Part shown: positions 34,674 through 44,228 of the stretch, in pieces
How the letters are laid out: every line of letters begins with the position of its first letter
Position numbering within the stretch: position 1 is the first letter of the stretch
NCBI GenBank assembly: GCA_963818685.1
Contig: CAWFTJ010000013.1
Coordinates: 270,193-334,192, forward strand
Reading direction: 5' to 3'
DNA length: 64,000 nt
Origin: CAJCJE01 sp963818685
GTDB lineage: Bacteria > Actinomycetota > Actinomycetes > Mycobacteriales > Pseudonocardiaceae
Notes under the pieces: model-generated
Told to the model about the DNA's origin: nothing
What the model saw: only the letters and a program-made list of their open reading frames with translations
Databases searched by the model: none
Made by a program: the position numbers and the translations under genes

Positions 34674-34854
34674 GATCTGCTTCCCTTCGATCACGGAGAG
34701 TCGTACACCGCTACGCGGTTACTGCTCACTCTATGACGTTTGGTGTCTCGAACGGGTTGGCTGGCTTCACCCACAGGTAGCACGACTGACACCGGTCATA
34801 TGCGTAATCTCTTCATGTTGTCCCGTTGGCCATCGATGGGAAGGGATCACGTTC

Positions 34855-35772
34855 ATGGTGCGTCGCAAGCTCCGCGCGACCGGACTCCTGATCGGCACCA
34901 CCGTCCTGGCAACCCTGATCGCGGGCACCCCGGCCGCGACCGCAGCCACTCCCGCGACGCCCGCCAAGATCGGCACGCACATCGCGGCGGCACTCAACGG
35001 CTGGACGCAGGTCGGCGACACCACCGAGTTCACCCCGACGCACAACGAGGGCGTTGCCACGGTCGACCCACCCGGCGGCACGCCGTACCAGTACTACACC
35101 GGAACCCTGTCCGTGCCGGCCGACCTCGCCGCGGCGAACTGGACGCACATCGGCGACCCGGATTCCGCCCAGGGCTACATCTTCGACGACTTCCAGTACG
35201 GCGGCAGCAACCCGAGCGCCAAGCTGTTCCGGGTGACCACCCCGTCCGGCGCGCACTACGACTACCCGCACACGCTCGTCTCCGGCGAGGAGATGAACAA
35301 CTCGTGGGTCGCGATCTCGCCCGATTCGCGGTGGATGGTCAACGGCGAGTGGGACACCATGACCCGCTTCCTGGTCTTCCCCACGCCGATCCTGAACTCA
35401 TCCACGCCGCCGACCGGCGGCGCGCTGAACCTGGCGTTCCAGCTCAACCTGGACCACCCGGTGCGCGACATCCAGGGCTGCACGTTCGTCAACGCGACCC
35501 GGCTGCTCTGCGCCTCCGACGACCCGAACACCGATCTGTTCCCAAACAGTAAGCAGTTGCTGGAAATCGACCTGCCGAACGCGTTGAACGGCAGCGACAT
35601 CACCGGACACGTGGCCGACCTCGGCCAGTTGCCGCTGAACAGCGTCTGCTCAGGCACGTTCGAAGTGGAGGGCGACGACTACGACCCGGCCACCGGTGAC
35701 CTGCGCGTCCTGATCATCCAGCCGGGCGTGTGCGAGGTGGTCACCGACCTGTACACGTTCCACCAGAGCTGA
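34855..35772 (+). CDS. Secreted protein of unknown function
   Basis: A 305-residue exported protein. The signal peptide (MVRRKLRATGLLIGTTVLATLIAGTPAATAA) is cleaved near residue 31. The mature part is acidic and strand-rich with many Trp/Tyr (GGTPYQYYTGTL, GYIFDDFQYGGSNP, ISPDSRWMVNGEWDTMTRFLVFP) and four Cys near the end (QGCTFVNATRLLCAS, NSVCSGTFEVEGDDYDP, GVCEVV), hinting at a beta-propeller-like or beta-sandwich fold with two disulfides. I do not recognise the family. AAGGGA lies eight bases before the ATG. Monocistronic. Confidence 0.75.
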   Translation: MVRRKLRATGLLIGTTVLATLIAGTPAATAATPATPAKIGTHIAAALNGWTQVGDTTEFTPTHNEGVATVDPPGGTPYQYYTGTLSVPADLAAANWTHIGDPDSAQGYIFDDFQYGGSNPSAKLFRVTTPSGAHYDYPHTLVSGEEMNNSWVAISPDSRWMVNGEWDTMTRFLVFPTPILNSSTPPTGGALNLAFQLNLDHPVRDIQGCTFVNATRLLCASDDPNTDLFPNSKQLLEIDLPNALNGSDITGHVADLGQLPLNSVCSGTFEVEGDDYDPATGDLRVLIIQPGVCEVVTDLYTFHQS

Positions 35773-35814
35773 AAACGCCTCGCACCGGGACGGTCCGCTC
35801 GGCAGACTGTCCCG

Positions 35815-36315
35815 ATGCTTGCCCACTCGAACTTGCACTTCAGGGATGCGACCGACGCGGACTGGTCCGGTATCTGGCCGTTCTGGCACCGGATCGCGGT
35901 CGAGGGCGCCACCTACAGCTGGAACCCGGACGCCACGTCGGAGCAGGCGCGAGACGGCTGGCTGGTGCGCCCTCCCGGCCGCACCTTCGTCGGCGTCGAT
36001 GACGATGTGATCCGCGCCTCCGCGCAGTTGCAGCCGAACTACGGGCCGGCCAGCAGGATCGCGAACGCGTCATTCATCGTCGATCCCGACTTCAGCGGGC
36101 AGGGCATCGGCCGTCAGCTCGTCGCGCACGTGCTGGACGAGGCGCGCAAGGACGGTTACCTGGCCATGGTGTTCAACGCGGTCGTGGAAACCAACGAGCC
36201 GGCCGTGCACCTGTACCGGTCGTTCGGCTTCGAGATCCTCGGCACCGTGCCCGACGCGTTCGCCCATCCCACCAAGGGTTTCGTCGGTTTGCACATCATG
36301 CACAAGCGACTCTGA
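35815..36315 (+). CDS. GNAT N-acetyltransferase
   Basis: A 166-residue acetyltransferase resembling the MnaT/PhnO-type amino-acid acetyltransferases: FRDATDADWSGIWPFWHRI, the acyl-CoA loop FSGQGIGRQLVAHVL, and ETNEPAVHLYRSFGFEILGTVPDAF. The conserved GQGIGR binds the pyrophosphate of acetyl-CoA. The acceptor is unknown. It starts 42 bases after the secreted protein gene and is convergent with the box operon. Confidence 0.82.
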   Translation: MLAHSNLHFRDATDADWSGIWPFWHRIAVEGATYSWNPDATSEQARDGWLVRPPGRTFVGVDDDVIRASAQLQPNYGPASRIANASFIVDPDFSGQGIGRQLVAHVLDEARKDGYLAMVFNAVVETNEPAVHLYRSFGFEILGTVPDAFAHPTKGFVGLHIMHKRL

Positions 36316-36321
36316 ATACGC

Positions 36322-37905
36322 CTAGACCGGCACCTCGGCAGGCCCCACCGCCGCTGGGCCGTCCAGCAATACGGTCGCGGCCATGGCCCGCAGCTCGACC
36401 CGACGGATCTTGCCGGTCGCCGTCATCGGATAGCGGTCGACGAACACGATCTTCCTCGGCCGCTTGAACGAGGGCATGCCGGCCCGGCAGAACTCGATCA
36501 GCTCAGCCTCGGTCACCGGGTGGCCAGGTTGGAGCACCACGTAGGCGACCGGCTTCTCAAGGCCGTCGGCGTCGGGCGCGGCGACAACGATCGCCTGGGC
36601 GACCGCGTCGTGCGCGAGCAGCCTGCCCTCCACCTCGCCAGGCGACACCCAGATCCCGCTGGCCTTGAGCATGTCCCCGGTCCGGCCGAGGCAGGCGTAG
36701 TAGCCTTCCGCGTCCTGCACGTAGGTGTCGCCGGTGCGCAGCCATTCGCCCTGGAACACCCGTTGTGACGCGGCATAGCTCGACCAGTAGCCGGTGGCCA
36801 TCGACGCGCCACGCACGAACAGCGTTCCCGGCGAACCCTGTTCGACCTCCCGACCGGCGTCATCGAGGATCCGCAGTTCGTACCCTGGCACGGCAACGCC
36901 GGTGGTGCCGGGCCTGACCTCGCCGGGACGGTTGGACAGGAAGATGTGCAGCATCTCGGTCATGCCGATGCCGTCGAGGATGTCCACGCCGAAATGCCCC
37001 GTCCAGCGCTGATAGAGCGCGGCAGGCAACGTCTCCCCCGCCGACACGGCCAGTCGCACGCCGGCCAACGCGTCGTTGGGCAAGCCGGCCCGAACCATGT
37101 TCGCGAAGAACGTCGGTCCGGCGAAGAACAGCGTCGTGCCATACGTCGACGCGCGTTCGACGACCACGTCCGGCTTGGCCGGCAACGGTTCCAGAAGCGA
37201 GGAAGCACCCACCGACAACGGCATGAGCAGCGAATTGCCAAGGCCGTAGGCGAAGAACATCTTGGCCGCGGACAAACACCGATCGTCAGGGCCGATGCCG
37301 AGCACGCCCTGCCCGTAGTTCTCGCAGATCACCCGGATCGCGCCGTGCCGGTGCATGGCACCCTTGGGCACACCCGTCGTGCCGGACGTGTAGAGCCAGA
37401 ACGCGGGCGAGTCCGCCGTCGTCGAGTACGGAACACCGTCGCGCTCCGCGCCCACCAACCCGGCCAACGCGTGGTTCGGCACGCCATCGACAACGGCCCC
37501 GTCCCCGGCCACCACCCCGACCAACTCCGGCGCTTCGCCTACCGCAACGCTCGCGACATCGGCGAACTCGCTCGTGACGGCGAGGAAGCGAGCCCGCGAA
37601 TCCCGCAGCAACCCGGCCAGATCGGTCGCGCGCAGCATGGTCGACACCGGCACCGGTACGGCACCGATCCGCATGGCCGCCAGGAAAACCACTGCGAAGT
37701 CCGGGGAGTCGGCCATGAACATCAACACCCGCTGCTCGGGTTGCAGGCCGATGCCGCGCAACCCGGTCGCGGTGCGCAGCACGAGGTCGTGCAGCTGCGC
37801 GTAGGTGACCTCACCGCCAACGCCGGTCAGCGCCAACCGGGCGCCGTCGCCGTCGTCGATGTGTCGGTCCAACAGGTACGTGGTGGCGTTGAACAGTTCG
37901 GTCAT
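36322..37905 (-). CDS. Benzoate-CoA ligase
   Basis: A 527-residue AMP-forming acyl-CoA synthetase that activates benzoate to benzoyl-CoA. The AMP-binding P-loop is LYTSGTTGVPKGAMH; later parts are FFAYGLGNSLLMPLSVGAS, a family-specific stretch of benzoate ligases, DGIGMTEMLHIFLSNRPGEVRPGTTG, the hinge GRTGDMLKASGIWVSP and the C-terminal Lys in TATGKIRR. As the third gene of the operon after boxC and boxB, it supplies their substrate. It starts 16 bases after boxB. A related aryl-CoA ligase is possible, but context favours benzoate. Confidence 0.88.
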   Translation of the reverse strand: MTELFNATTYLLDRHIDDGDGARLALTGVGGEVTYAQLHDLVLRTATGLRGIGLQPEQRVLMFMADSPDFAVVFLAAMRIGAVPVPVSTMLRATDLAGLLRDSRARFLAVTSEFADVASVAVGEAPELVGVVAGDGAVVDGVPNHALAGLVGAERDGVPYSTTADSPAFWLYTSGTTGVPKGAMHRHGAIRVICENYGQGVLGIGPDDRCLSAAKMFFAYGLGNSLLMPLSVGASSLLEPLPAKPDVVVERASTYGTTLFFAGPTFFANMVRAGLPNDALAGVRLAVSAGETLPAALYQRWTGHFGVDILDGIGMTEMLHIFLSNRPGEVRPGTTGVAVPGYELRILDDAGREVEQGSPGTLFVRGASMATGYWSSYAASQRVFQGEWLRTGDTYVQDAEGYYACLGRTGDMLKASGIWVSPGEVEGRLLAHDAVAQAIVVAAPDADGLEKPVAYVVLQPGHPVTEAELIEFCRAGMPSFKRPRKIVFVDRYPMTATGKIRRVELRAMAATVLLDGPAAVGPAEVPV

Positions 37906-37921
37906 CGGTGAGCGCCCCGGT

Positions 37922-39340
37922 TCAGGCTAGGTGCACGTAGTCGTAGTCGAACGGCTTGCCATTGATGCCCTGGCGAGGCGGGGCGATCCAGGCAGCGATC
38001 TTGCCGCGCTCGTACACCGGCCGCATCAGCGACCGCACGTGCGCCTTGTCCACATCCGTTGGCAGCCACGCGCTCTTGCGCGCCTCCCACTCCTGCGCCG
38101 AGATCCGCTCGCCGTCCGGGGTCGCCTCGATGCCGGCGAACGCGCCGACCTGCCGGTTGAACGCCACACTGGGCAGCTGTAACCGCTGCGGCACACCGGC
38201 TTCTTCGAGGATCTTGTTCCACCGGTTGACGCCGTTGCGGCAGTCGGAGATGTACTCCCGCCGCAGATCCGTGTTGAGCCCGACCAGCGCCGCGACCTCC
38301 GTCTGGCCGATCTCGCCCTCGTTGACCGCGTCGACCATGATCGAGTCGCCGGTGAGCACATGGTCGTCCTTGCGCCGCTCCTCCGACCAGCGCCCCTTCA
38401 ACCCGGCGGTGAAGTAGTTCGCGACGTTCGTCGAGGTCTCCGATCCGAACAGGTCCAGCGACACCGAATAGTGGAAGTTCAGGTACTTCTGGATCACCGT
38501 CAGCGGGATCGCGCCGTGCGACGCCACGTCGTCGGTGTCGTGCTCGCGCATCACCTGCACGGTCCGCTCCACCACCCGGTCGATACCGGTGGTACCGACG
38601 AACATGTGGTGCGCCTCCTCCTTGAGCATGAACTCACAGGTGCGCGACAACGGATCGAAAGCGGACTCCTTCAACGTGCCCAGCTGGTACTTGCCGTCCC
38701 GGTCGGTGAAGTAGGTGAACATGTAGAAGGACAGCCAGTCCGGCGTTTCCTCGTTGAACGCGCCGAGAATGCGTGGCGAGTCCGCACTGCCGGAGTTGCG
38801 GTGCAGCAGTTCCTCGGCCTCCTCGCGGCCCTCGCGGCCGAAGTAGGCGTGCAGCAGGTAGACCATCGCCCACAGGTGCCGGCCCTCCTCGACGTTCACC
38901 TGGAACAGGTTGCGCAGGTCGTAGAGGCTGGGCGCGGTCGCGCCAAGATTGCGTTGCTGCTCGACCGACGCCGGCTCGGTGTCGCCCTGGATCACGATCA
39001 GCCGTTGCAGTTCGGCGCGATACTCGCCAGGCACCTGCTGCCACACCGGCTCGCCCTTGTGCGCGCCGAACGCGATCTGCCGCTCCCGGTTGCGCTCGGC
39101 GAGAAACACCCCCCACCGGTAGTCCTTCATGGCCACATGCCCGAAATGCGCCCAGCCCTCCCTGCCGACGTGGATCGCGGTGCGCAGGTAGACGTCCTCG
39201 GTGGGCAGGGTCGGCCCCATGGTCTCCCACCAGTTCAGGAAGTTCGGCTGCCACGACTCAAGGGCACGCTGCAACCGGCGATCCTCGTGCAGGTCGACGT
39301 TGTTCGGGATCTTCTCCGAGTAGTCCGCTGTCGTCGTCAT
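37922..39340 (-). CDS. boxB: Benzoyl-CoA 2,3-epoxidase, oxygenase subunit BoxB
   Basis: A 472-residue di-iron oxygenase that turns benzoyl-CoA into its 2,3-epoxide. It begins YSEKIPNNVDLHEDRRLQRALESWQPNFLNWW and carries ferritin-like iron ligands, for example EGRHLWAMVYLL and the ExxH in FMLKEEAHHMFVG, with Glu in VPGEYRAELQRL. The whole length matches the family. It lies five bases after boxC and before the ligase. Its usual reductase partner BoxA is not in this window, so electrons must come from elsewhere. Confidence 0.93.
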   Translation of the reverse strand: MTTTADYSEKIPNNVDLHEDRRLQRALESWQPNFLNWWETMGPTLPTEDVYLRTAIHVGREGWAHFGHVAMKDYRWGVFLAERNRERQIAFGAHKGEPVWQQVPGEYRAELQRLIVIQGDTEPASVEQQRNLGATAPSLYDLRNLFQVNVEEGRHLWAMVYLLHAYFGREGREEAEELLHRNSGSADSPRILGAFNEETPDWLSFYMFTYFTDRDGKYQLGTLKESAFDPLSRTCEFMLKEEAHHMFVGTTGIDRVVERTVQVMREHDTDDVASHGAIPLTVIQKYLNFHYSVSLDLFGSETSTNVANYFTAGLKGRWSEERRKDDHVLTGDSIMVDAVNEGEIGQTEVAALVGLNTDLRREYISDCRNGVNRWNKILEEAGVPQRLQLPSVAFNRQVGAFAGIEATPDGERISAQEWEARKSAWLPTDVDKAHVRSLMRPVYERGKIAAWIAPPRQGINGKPFDYDYVHLA

Positions 39341-39345
39341 CGCGC

Positions 39346-41065
39346 TCAGACTCGCTTCCGGTCGAAGTCAGCACGTCGCCCGGTGCCGAACCTGCGCAGC
39401 GCGCCGTCCGGGCCGGAGGCGTTGGGTCGGTAGAAGATCCAGTTCTGCCACGCGGAAAGCCGACCGAAGATCTTGGTCTCGATGGTTTCCGGCCCGACGA
39501 AGCGATAGTTGGCCTCCAGCCCGGTCAGGGCGTCCGGGCTGAAGCTGGCCCGCTCCTCGATGGCGATCCGCACCTCGTCGGCCCAGTCGATGTCATCCGG
39601 CGCGAAAGTCACCAATCCCAGCCGCTCAGCGTCCTGCGCAGGCAACGGCTCGCCAACCTTGTCGCCGATCGCGGCCAGCGCGGCATCATCACCGTAGAAT
39701 CGGGTGCCCAACCTGGTCAGCCCGTTGCCCATCGGCAACGGCCCCAGGTTCATCGGCCCGACCGTGACCGTGGCTGGTTCCGCGTCCGGATCGACGTCCT
39801 CGAACACCCCGAACAGCTGGTAGGAGCGGTCGGCCGCCAACGCCAGCTCCAACAGCGACCCGGCGAAACAACTCCCCGGCTCGATCAACGCGACCAGACT
39901 TCGGCTCGTCACGTCCAACCGCTTCAAGGTTCTCTTGAGATACAGCACGATCTCATTGGCGAGCCAATCAGTCTCCCGATGACCCAACAACAACTCGTCG
40001 TAACCAAGCACCCGCCCGGCGTCGCCATTGGTGGTGAACACCCAGGTGCCCAACTCGATCTCGTTGGTGCGCAGATCAAGGATCAGGTCATCCAGTTCGC
40101 GCGTGACCGCGAGCGACCAGAAGTCCGCGCCCTGCTCGTGCACTGCCGCAATATGCGGCAGGCGCGTCGATTTCCGGCCCACGCACGGTGATCCGCGCAC
40201 TCCCGCCCTCCCGATCCAACACGGCGGAGACATACCGATACAAAATCTCGGAATCGGAACGGCTCTTGACCAATGGCGCCAACCCGATCCCACGCCCATC
40301 AGCAGGCCGATTCGACCGATCCGCGAACTCGGCGGCCCGCCGCGCGACGGTCTCCGTCCACTTCGGACGTGGCACTGCCTCGTCGACCAGCCGCCACTGC
40401 ACAGCCCTGCGGCCGCCCAGCCCCTCGGACCTGGTCGCGAAGTAGTCGGCGCGATCCCGCCGAACCAGGCGCTTGTCCACCACCCTGGTCAGCCCACCCG
40501 TGCCGGGCAGCACCCCGAGCAGCGGCAACTCCGGCAGCGACACCGCGGACGAACGGTCGTCGACCAGCATGATGTGCTCGCACGCCAGCGCCAGCTCATA
40601 CCCGCCACCGGAAGCGGTCCCGTTCAACGCGGCGAGGTAGATCTGTCCGGAATGCGCCGACGCGTCCTCCATGCCGTTGCGCGTCTCGTTGGTGAACTTG
40701 CAGAAGTTCACCTTCCACGAGTGCGCGGACGCCGCGAGCATCCGGATGTTCGCCCCAGCACAGAAGATCTTGTCCTTGCCGCTGGTCAACACGACCGTGC
40801 GCACCTCGGGATGCTCGAAGCGCAGCCGCTGCACCGCGTCATAGAGCTCGATGTCCACGCCGAGGTCGTAGGAGTTCAGTTTCAGCTCGTACCCGGGAAC
40901 AAGCCCGCCATTCTCCTCGACATTCATGATCAGCGTGGCGACCGGACCGTCGAACTCGATCCGCCAGTGCCGGTACTCGGCGGGCGCCGTCCGGAAGTCG
41001 ACCCTGCTCACCCGCACCGACCCCGCATCGACTGCCGCGCGCGGTTCACTCGCCAGGCTGGTCAT
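39346..41065 (-). CDS. boxC: 2,3-epoxybenzoyl-CoA dihydrolase BoxC, frameshifted
   Basis: Ring-opening enzyme of the aerobic benzoyl-CoA pathway, made of crotonase-like halves. The N-terminal frame has FDGPVATLIMNVEENGGLVPGYELKLNSYDLGVD, SGKDKIFCAGANIRML and NGTASGGGYELALACEHIML. The other frame resumes at HIAAVHEQGADFWSLAVTRELDDLILDLRTNE and runs through EPGSCFAGSLLELALAADRSY to GRLSAWQNWIFYRPNASG. Deleting one base near 40,155 rejoins them (PADIAAV) to about 572 residues, the family size. GGAGG is seven bases before the ATG. First gene of the box operon. Confidence 0.9.
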
Positions 41066-41110
41066 AGGTCATCCTCCCACCAGGGTGTGCCGACCGACCA
41101 CCGAATTAAA

Positions 41111-41122
41111 AAACTCTAGTTT
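41111..41122. promoter_or_regulatory. AT-rich inverted repeat upstream of the box operon
   Basis: AAACT-CT-AGTTT, perfect 5-base arms, sits 46 bases upstream of boxC inside the only AT-rich island of the area (41104-41135). It may be an operator overlapping the operon promoter; a plausible minus-strand -10 (TTAATT) overlaps it. Confidence 0.4.
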
Positions 41123-41160
41123 AGTCTTTTTTCTCCTAGTCCACGACCAAGCAGACGCAG

Positions 41161-41442
41161 GTGAGCTGGTTCGGGATCGAGCAGCGCCTTGCGAAAGGCT
41201 TGCTCGAGCTGAAGAAATGCGGCGTCACCACGCCGGAAGGCGAGGTGATTCACGGCTTCACCCAGGACGAGCTGGCCGGGCTCATCGGTGCGAAAAAACG
41301 CGACTCGATTTCGCCGGTCATTCGAGCCTTCCGGGATCAGGGTTTGTTGCACACCGGAAATCGGCTGTTTGTGATCCGCGATCTGGAACGCGTGCAAAAG
41401 ATCGCCAACGGCAGCGCGACTGCTCTGGAACGTCTTGAGTAA
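41161..41442 (+). CDS. Crp/Fnr-type HTH protein lacking the sensor domain
   Basis: A 93-residue protein that corresponds only to the C-terminal DNA-binding domain of Crp-family regulators: GIEQRLAKGLLELKKCG, then TQDELAGLIGAKKRDSISPVIRAFRDQGLLHT. The N-terminal cyclic-nucleotide fold is missing, and an in-frame stop lies eight codons upstream of the GTG, so it is either a trimmed remnant or a free-standing HTH. It is divergent from the box operon across the AT-rich inverted repeat, so control of box genes is possible but unproven. Confidence 0.6.
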   Translation: MSWFGIEQRLAKGLLELKKCGVTTPEGEVIHGFTQDELAGLIGAKKRDSISPVIRAFRDQGLLHTGNRLFVIRDLERVQKIANGSATALERLE

Positions 41443-41454
41443 AGGGGAAAAGAA

Positions 41455-41679
41455 ATGACCATGCGACTCGCAGCCGTCCTGATCGCGGCCGGTATGGCGA
41501 TCGGCGCGATTCCGGCGATCGTGGGCGTCGCCCGATCGAAGGCGCTGTCGATGGCTGCCACGGCATTGGCACTGGGCGGCGTCATCGGCCTGGCCGCGAA
41601 CGTGGCAGGAAGGCTTCGACCGCCGCAACGACCTGAGAACAACTCTACATCACCCCACACCAGCGTCAACAACTTGTAG
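41455..41679 (+). CDS. Small membrane protein of unknown function
   Basis: A 74-residue protein with two hydrophobic helices (LAAVLIAAGMAIGAIPAIVGV and LSMAATALALGGVIGLAANVAG) and a polar Asn/Ser tail. AAGGGGAAAAG precedes the ATG, 12 bases after the Crp-type gene, so the two are probably an operon. No family recognised. Confidence 0.6.
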   Translation: MTMRLAAVLIAAGMAIGAIPAIVGVARSKALSMAATALALGGVIGLAANVAGRLRPPQRPENNSTSPHTSVNNL

Positions 41680-41701
41680 AACTTTGGTGCTCCCCTTCCG
41701 T

Positions 41702-44056
41702 TTATCCGGCTGGCGCGACCGATTCGATGTTGGCGACGGTGAACTCGCGCTGCGCATTGCGCAGGTGGCACCAGGAGTCCAGCCACTTGCCGTACAGCTG
41801 ACGGGGCTGGATCTCCCGAACCGTCCGGTTGCCGGCCTGGTTGCGATACGTGATCAGCACCTCGCGCTGATGGTCCACCGCATCGGTCAGCAACATCAGT
41901 TCGGCGTCATCCAGATCCGGATTCAGCTCGGCCAACCGCTCGAAGGTCTCCGACGTGTCCGCGCCACCGCGTTCGCCGGTCGGATCGGCCAGCAACCGCT
42001 GCGCCAACTCCGCCGCGGCCAGCCGAGCACGGGACGCCACTCGCACCGGGCCGGCCTGCTCCGCTCGATGCTCGGACCGAGCCTCCACGATCACCACACC
42101 CGCGGCATCCTCCGCGACCGGAGACAATCCCGCCGTTCGTAGACGAGCCAACACCTCGTCCAACTCGAACGGGCTGGACAGCACGGTCGGCGCCAGCTGC
42201 GCCAGTTGCAGTTTCGCCAACGACCGAGTGTGCAGGATCTCGGTGATCAGGGCCTCCTCCGCCAGCACACATGACCGCATCCCCCTGACCCGGACCTGCC
42301 CGTGCCGTCGCGCCACGTCCGTGACCAGATACTCCAACGGTTGCGGCAGCGCACGACCCGATATCGCGGTCAACTCGGCCAGCAGTTGCGCGGCCGTCCA
42401 GCCGGCGTCCAACGCCGACCGGACGCTGGCCGGCGTGAACCGCCACACGCTCGCCGCGCCCTGTGCCTCGCTCACCGCCGCCGCACCCAACACCCTCGAC
42501 ACGGCGACCGTCGGCTGGCCGGAGACCACCGCGGTCAGATCCGACTGGAGGATCACCGTGCACGGCGTCTCCGGCAACAACGCGGCGACCCGCCCAGCCA
42601 GCTCCGCCACCACGTCCAACGACTCGTCATGATCGGTTTCGCCCTCGACGACAGCCAGCAGCTCCGCGCCGCACTCGGTCACCACTTCAGCGGCGACCAC
42701 ACCCAAAAGCTCCGCCTCCCGCAGCGCGGCCGCCATCTTGTCGGCGCGTTGGACCTCGTCATAACCGTGCAGTGGGAAGAACCAATCGATCTGCTCGCCG
42801 GCCGCCCGCACCGAGTAGCCGCCGGTGGCCGCCCGCAGCAGCGCACGCCGCATCGGCCCCGCCGCCGACGCGAGCGGGAGCGGCGGAGGCAGTTCCTTGT
42901 CGCCCTGGATCTCACGGCTGGTCGGCGCATGCTCCAAGGCGAACCACGCGATCACCAACGCCGCCCACTGGCGGGCCGGCTCGGCGGCACGCCAGTCCGG
43001 ATATCGTTCGGTCGGCGCGTAACCAGCCTCCGCTCTGCCGAGCAGACCGGCCGCATACGCCAGGTCGATCCCCAACAGCAGCACATCAGCGGGTATCGAC
43101 AGCTTGGCAGCCAGCCGAGACCGTTCCCTTGGGCCGACCCCACCTTTCTTCAGCGCGGTGATCGCACCCGACCCCGCCTCGTCCAGCAGCGCGGTCACCG
43201 CCCGCAGCAGATCCTGCACCGCCGCCTGCGTCGTCGGCAGCACCGACGACGCCGCAACCGCGATCCGAGGAATATCCGGACGCCCGGTCAACCGCAGGTC
43301 GCGCTCGGCCAGCCACGCCGCGACCCCGACCTCCCTCGGCAGCTCCCAACGCCTATTGACCCGTACCAGCAGACCAGCCGCGGCCAGCACACGATCCGCG
43401 CTCGCCCCGTCCGACTGGCCCCGACCCGCATAACCCGGGTAATAGGCGCCGTAAGCACGACGCAACTGATCAAGCCGGACCCGTGCGGCCCGAGGCAACC
43501 CGCTCACCACCTCGGCGATCGCGCGGGCATCGGCCAACACCTCACCCAGCCGACTGACCAACTCCGGCTTCCGCAGCCCGCTCGCGTCAACACCCAACGC
43601 CGTGACCGTCGAGCGCAGATCCTCCACCAACGCCGACCGCGCGATCGTGATGGCCGACCGGCCACCACCGATCTCGGCGGACCAGTGCAGAGCCAACCGC
43701 TCCGGCACAGCGATCAACGCGGACTCGCCCGCGGAGCCACGCCACGCCAACCCACGGCCGCACAGCTGGTCAACGGCGTCTCGCACCGCCTGTTCCGACG
43801 CGCCGAGCAACCGCCCCAGCGCCGGGACCGTCGCCGACGAACCCAACGCCGCGATACCCTGACCGACCACAATCGCGTCCCGGTTCACCGACCGCAGCGC
43901 GGCTACCAGCGAATCCGCCCCGTTCAGCCGCTGCGCCAACTGCTCGAACCCGCGCGGCACCGGCTGCACCAGCACATCCGGCCGCGTCCGCAACAACGCC
44001 CGCAGCGCCCCCTCGTCCAGCCCAGCCAAGTACCCAGCAAACGATCCCGAACTCAT
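41702..44056 (-). CDS. Helicase-associated / WYL C-terminal domain protein
   Basis: A 784-residue actinobacterial protein of the Helicase_C_3 type. It begins MSSGSFAGYLAGLDEGALRALLRTRPDVL and contains winged-helix segments (GRLLGASEQAVRDAVDQL). A helicase-conserved C-terminal domain follows (TPCTVILQSDLTAVVSGQPT, RGMRSCVLAEEALITEIL), and the end is WYL-like: VLITYRNQAGNRTVREIQPRQLYGKWLDSWCHLRNAQREFTV. In mycobacteria the homologue neighbours the XPB-type DNA helicase, which is not in this window. A role in DNA repair is likely but not shown. ATG at 44056 preferred over longer readings. Confidence 0.82.
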   Translation of the reverse strand: MSSGSFAGYLAGLDEGALRALLRTRPDVLVQPVPRGFEQLAQRLNGADSLVAALRSVNRDAIVVGQGIAALGSSATVPALGRLLGASEQAVRDAVDQLCGRGLAWRGSAGESALIAVPERLALHWSAEIGGGRSAITIARSALVEDLRSTVTALGVDASGLRKPELVSRLGEVLADARAIAEVVSGLPRAARVRLDQLRRAYGAYYPGYAGRGQSDGASADRVLAAAGLLVRVNRRWELPREVGVAAWLAERDLRLTGRPDIPRIAVAASSVLPTTQAAVQDLLRAVTALLDEAGSGAITALKKGGVGPRERSRLAAKLSIPADVLLLGIDLAYAAGLLGRAEAGYAPTERYPDWRAAEPARQWAALVIAWFALEHAPTSREIQGDKELPPPLPLASAAGPMRRALLRAATGGYSVRAAGEQIDWFFPLHGYDEVQRADKMAAALREAELLGVVAAEVVTECGAELLAVVEGETDHDESLDVVAELAGRVAALLPETPCTVILQSDLTAVVSGQPTVAVSRVLGAAAVSEAQGAASVWRFTPASVRSALDAGWTAAQLLAELTAISGRALPQPLEYLVTDVARRHGQVRVRGMRSCVLAEEALITEILHTRSLAKLQLAQLAPTVLSSPFELDEVLARLRTAGLSPVAEDAAGVVIVEARSEHRAEQAGPVRVASRARLAAAELAQRLLADPTGERGGADTSETFERLAELNPDLDDAELMLLTDAVDHQREVLITYRNQAGNRTVREIQPRQLYGKWLDSWCHLRNAQREFTVANIESVAPAG

Positions 44057-44228
44057 AAGCGCATTCTGCCGAATGCCCACCCGCAGTCAGCACAACCCTG
44101 AGCGCTTCGCCAAGTAGGCGAGGTCCGGGCTGCCACCCCGGCACAGGGAGTATGGGGTATTCGATCCCCAGGGTGATCACGACACGAAAATGGCTCGCAC
44201 TCTCCGCGAGCACGAGCCATCCATTCGT

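Noticed and set aside
44150..44175. TGGGG-TATTCGAT-CCCCA resembles a tRNA T-arm, a possible attachment site
   Set aside because: No matching acceptor stem, D-arm or anticodon arm is found around it, so it is probably a chance palindrome.
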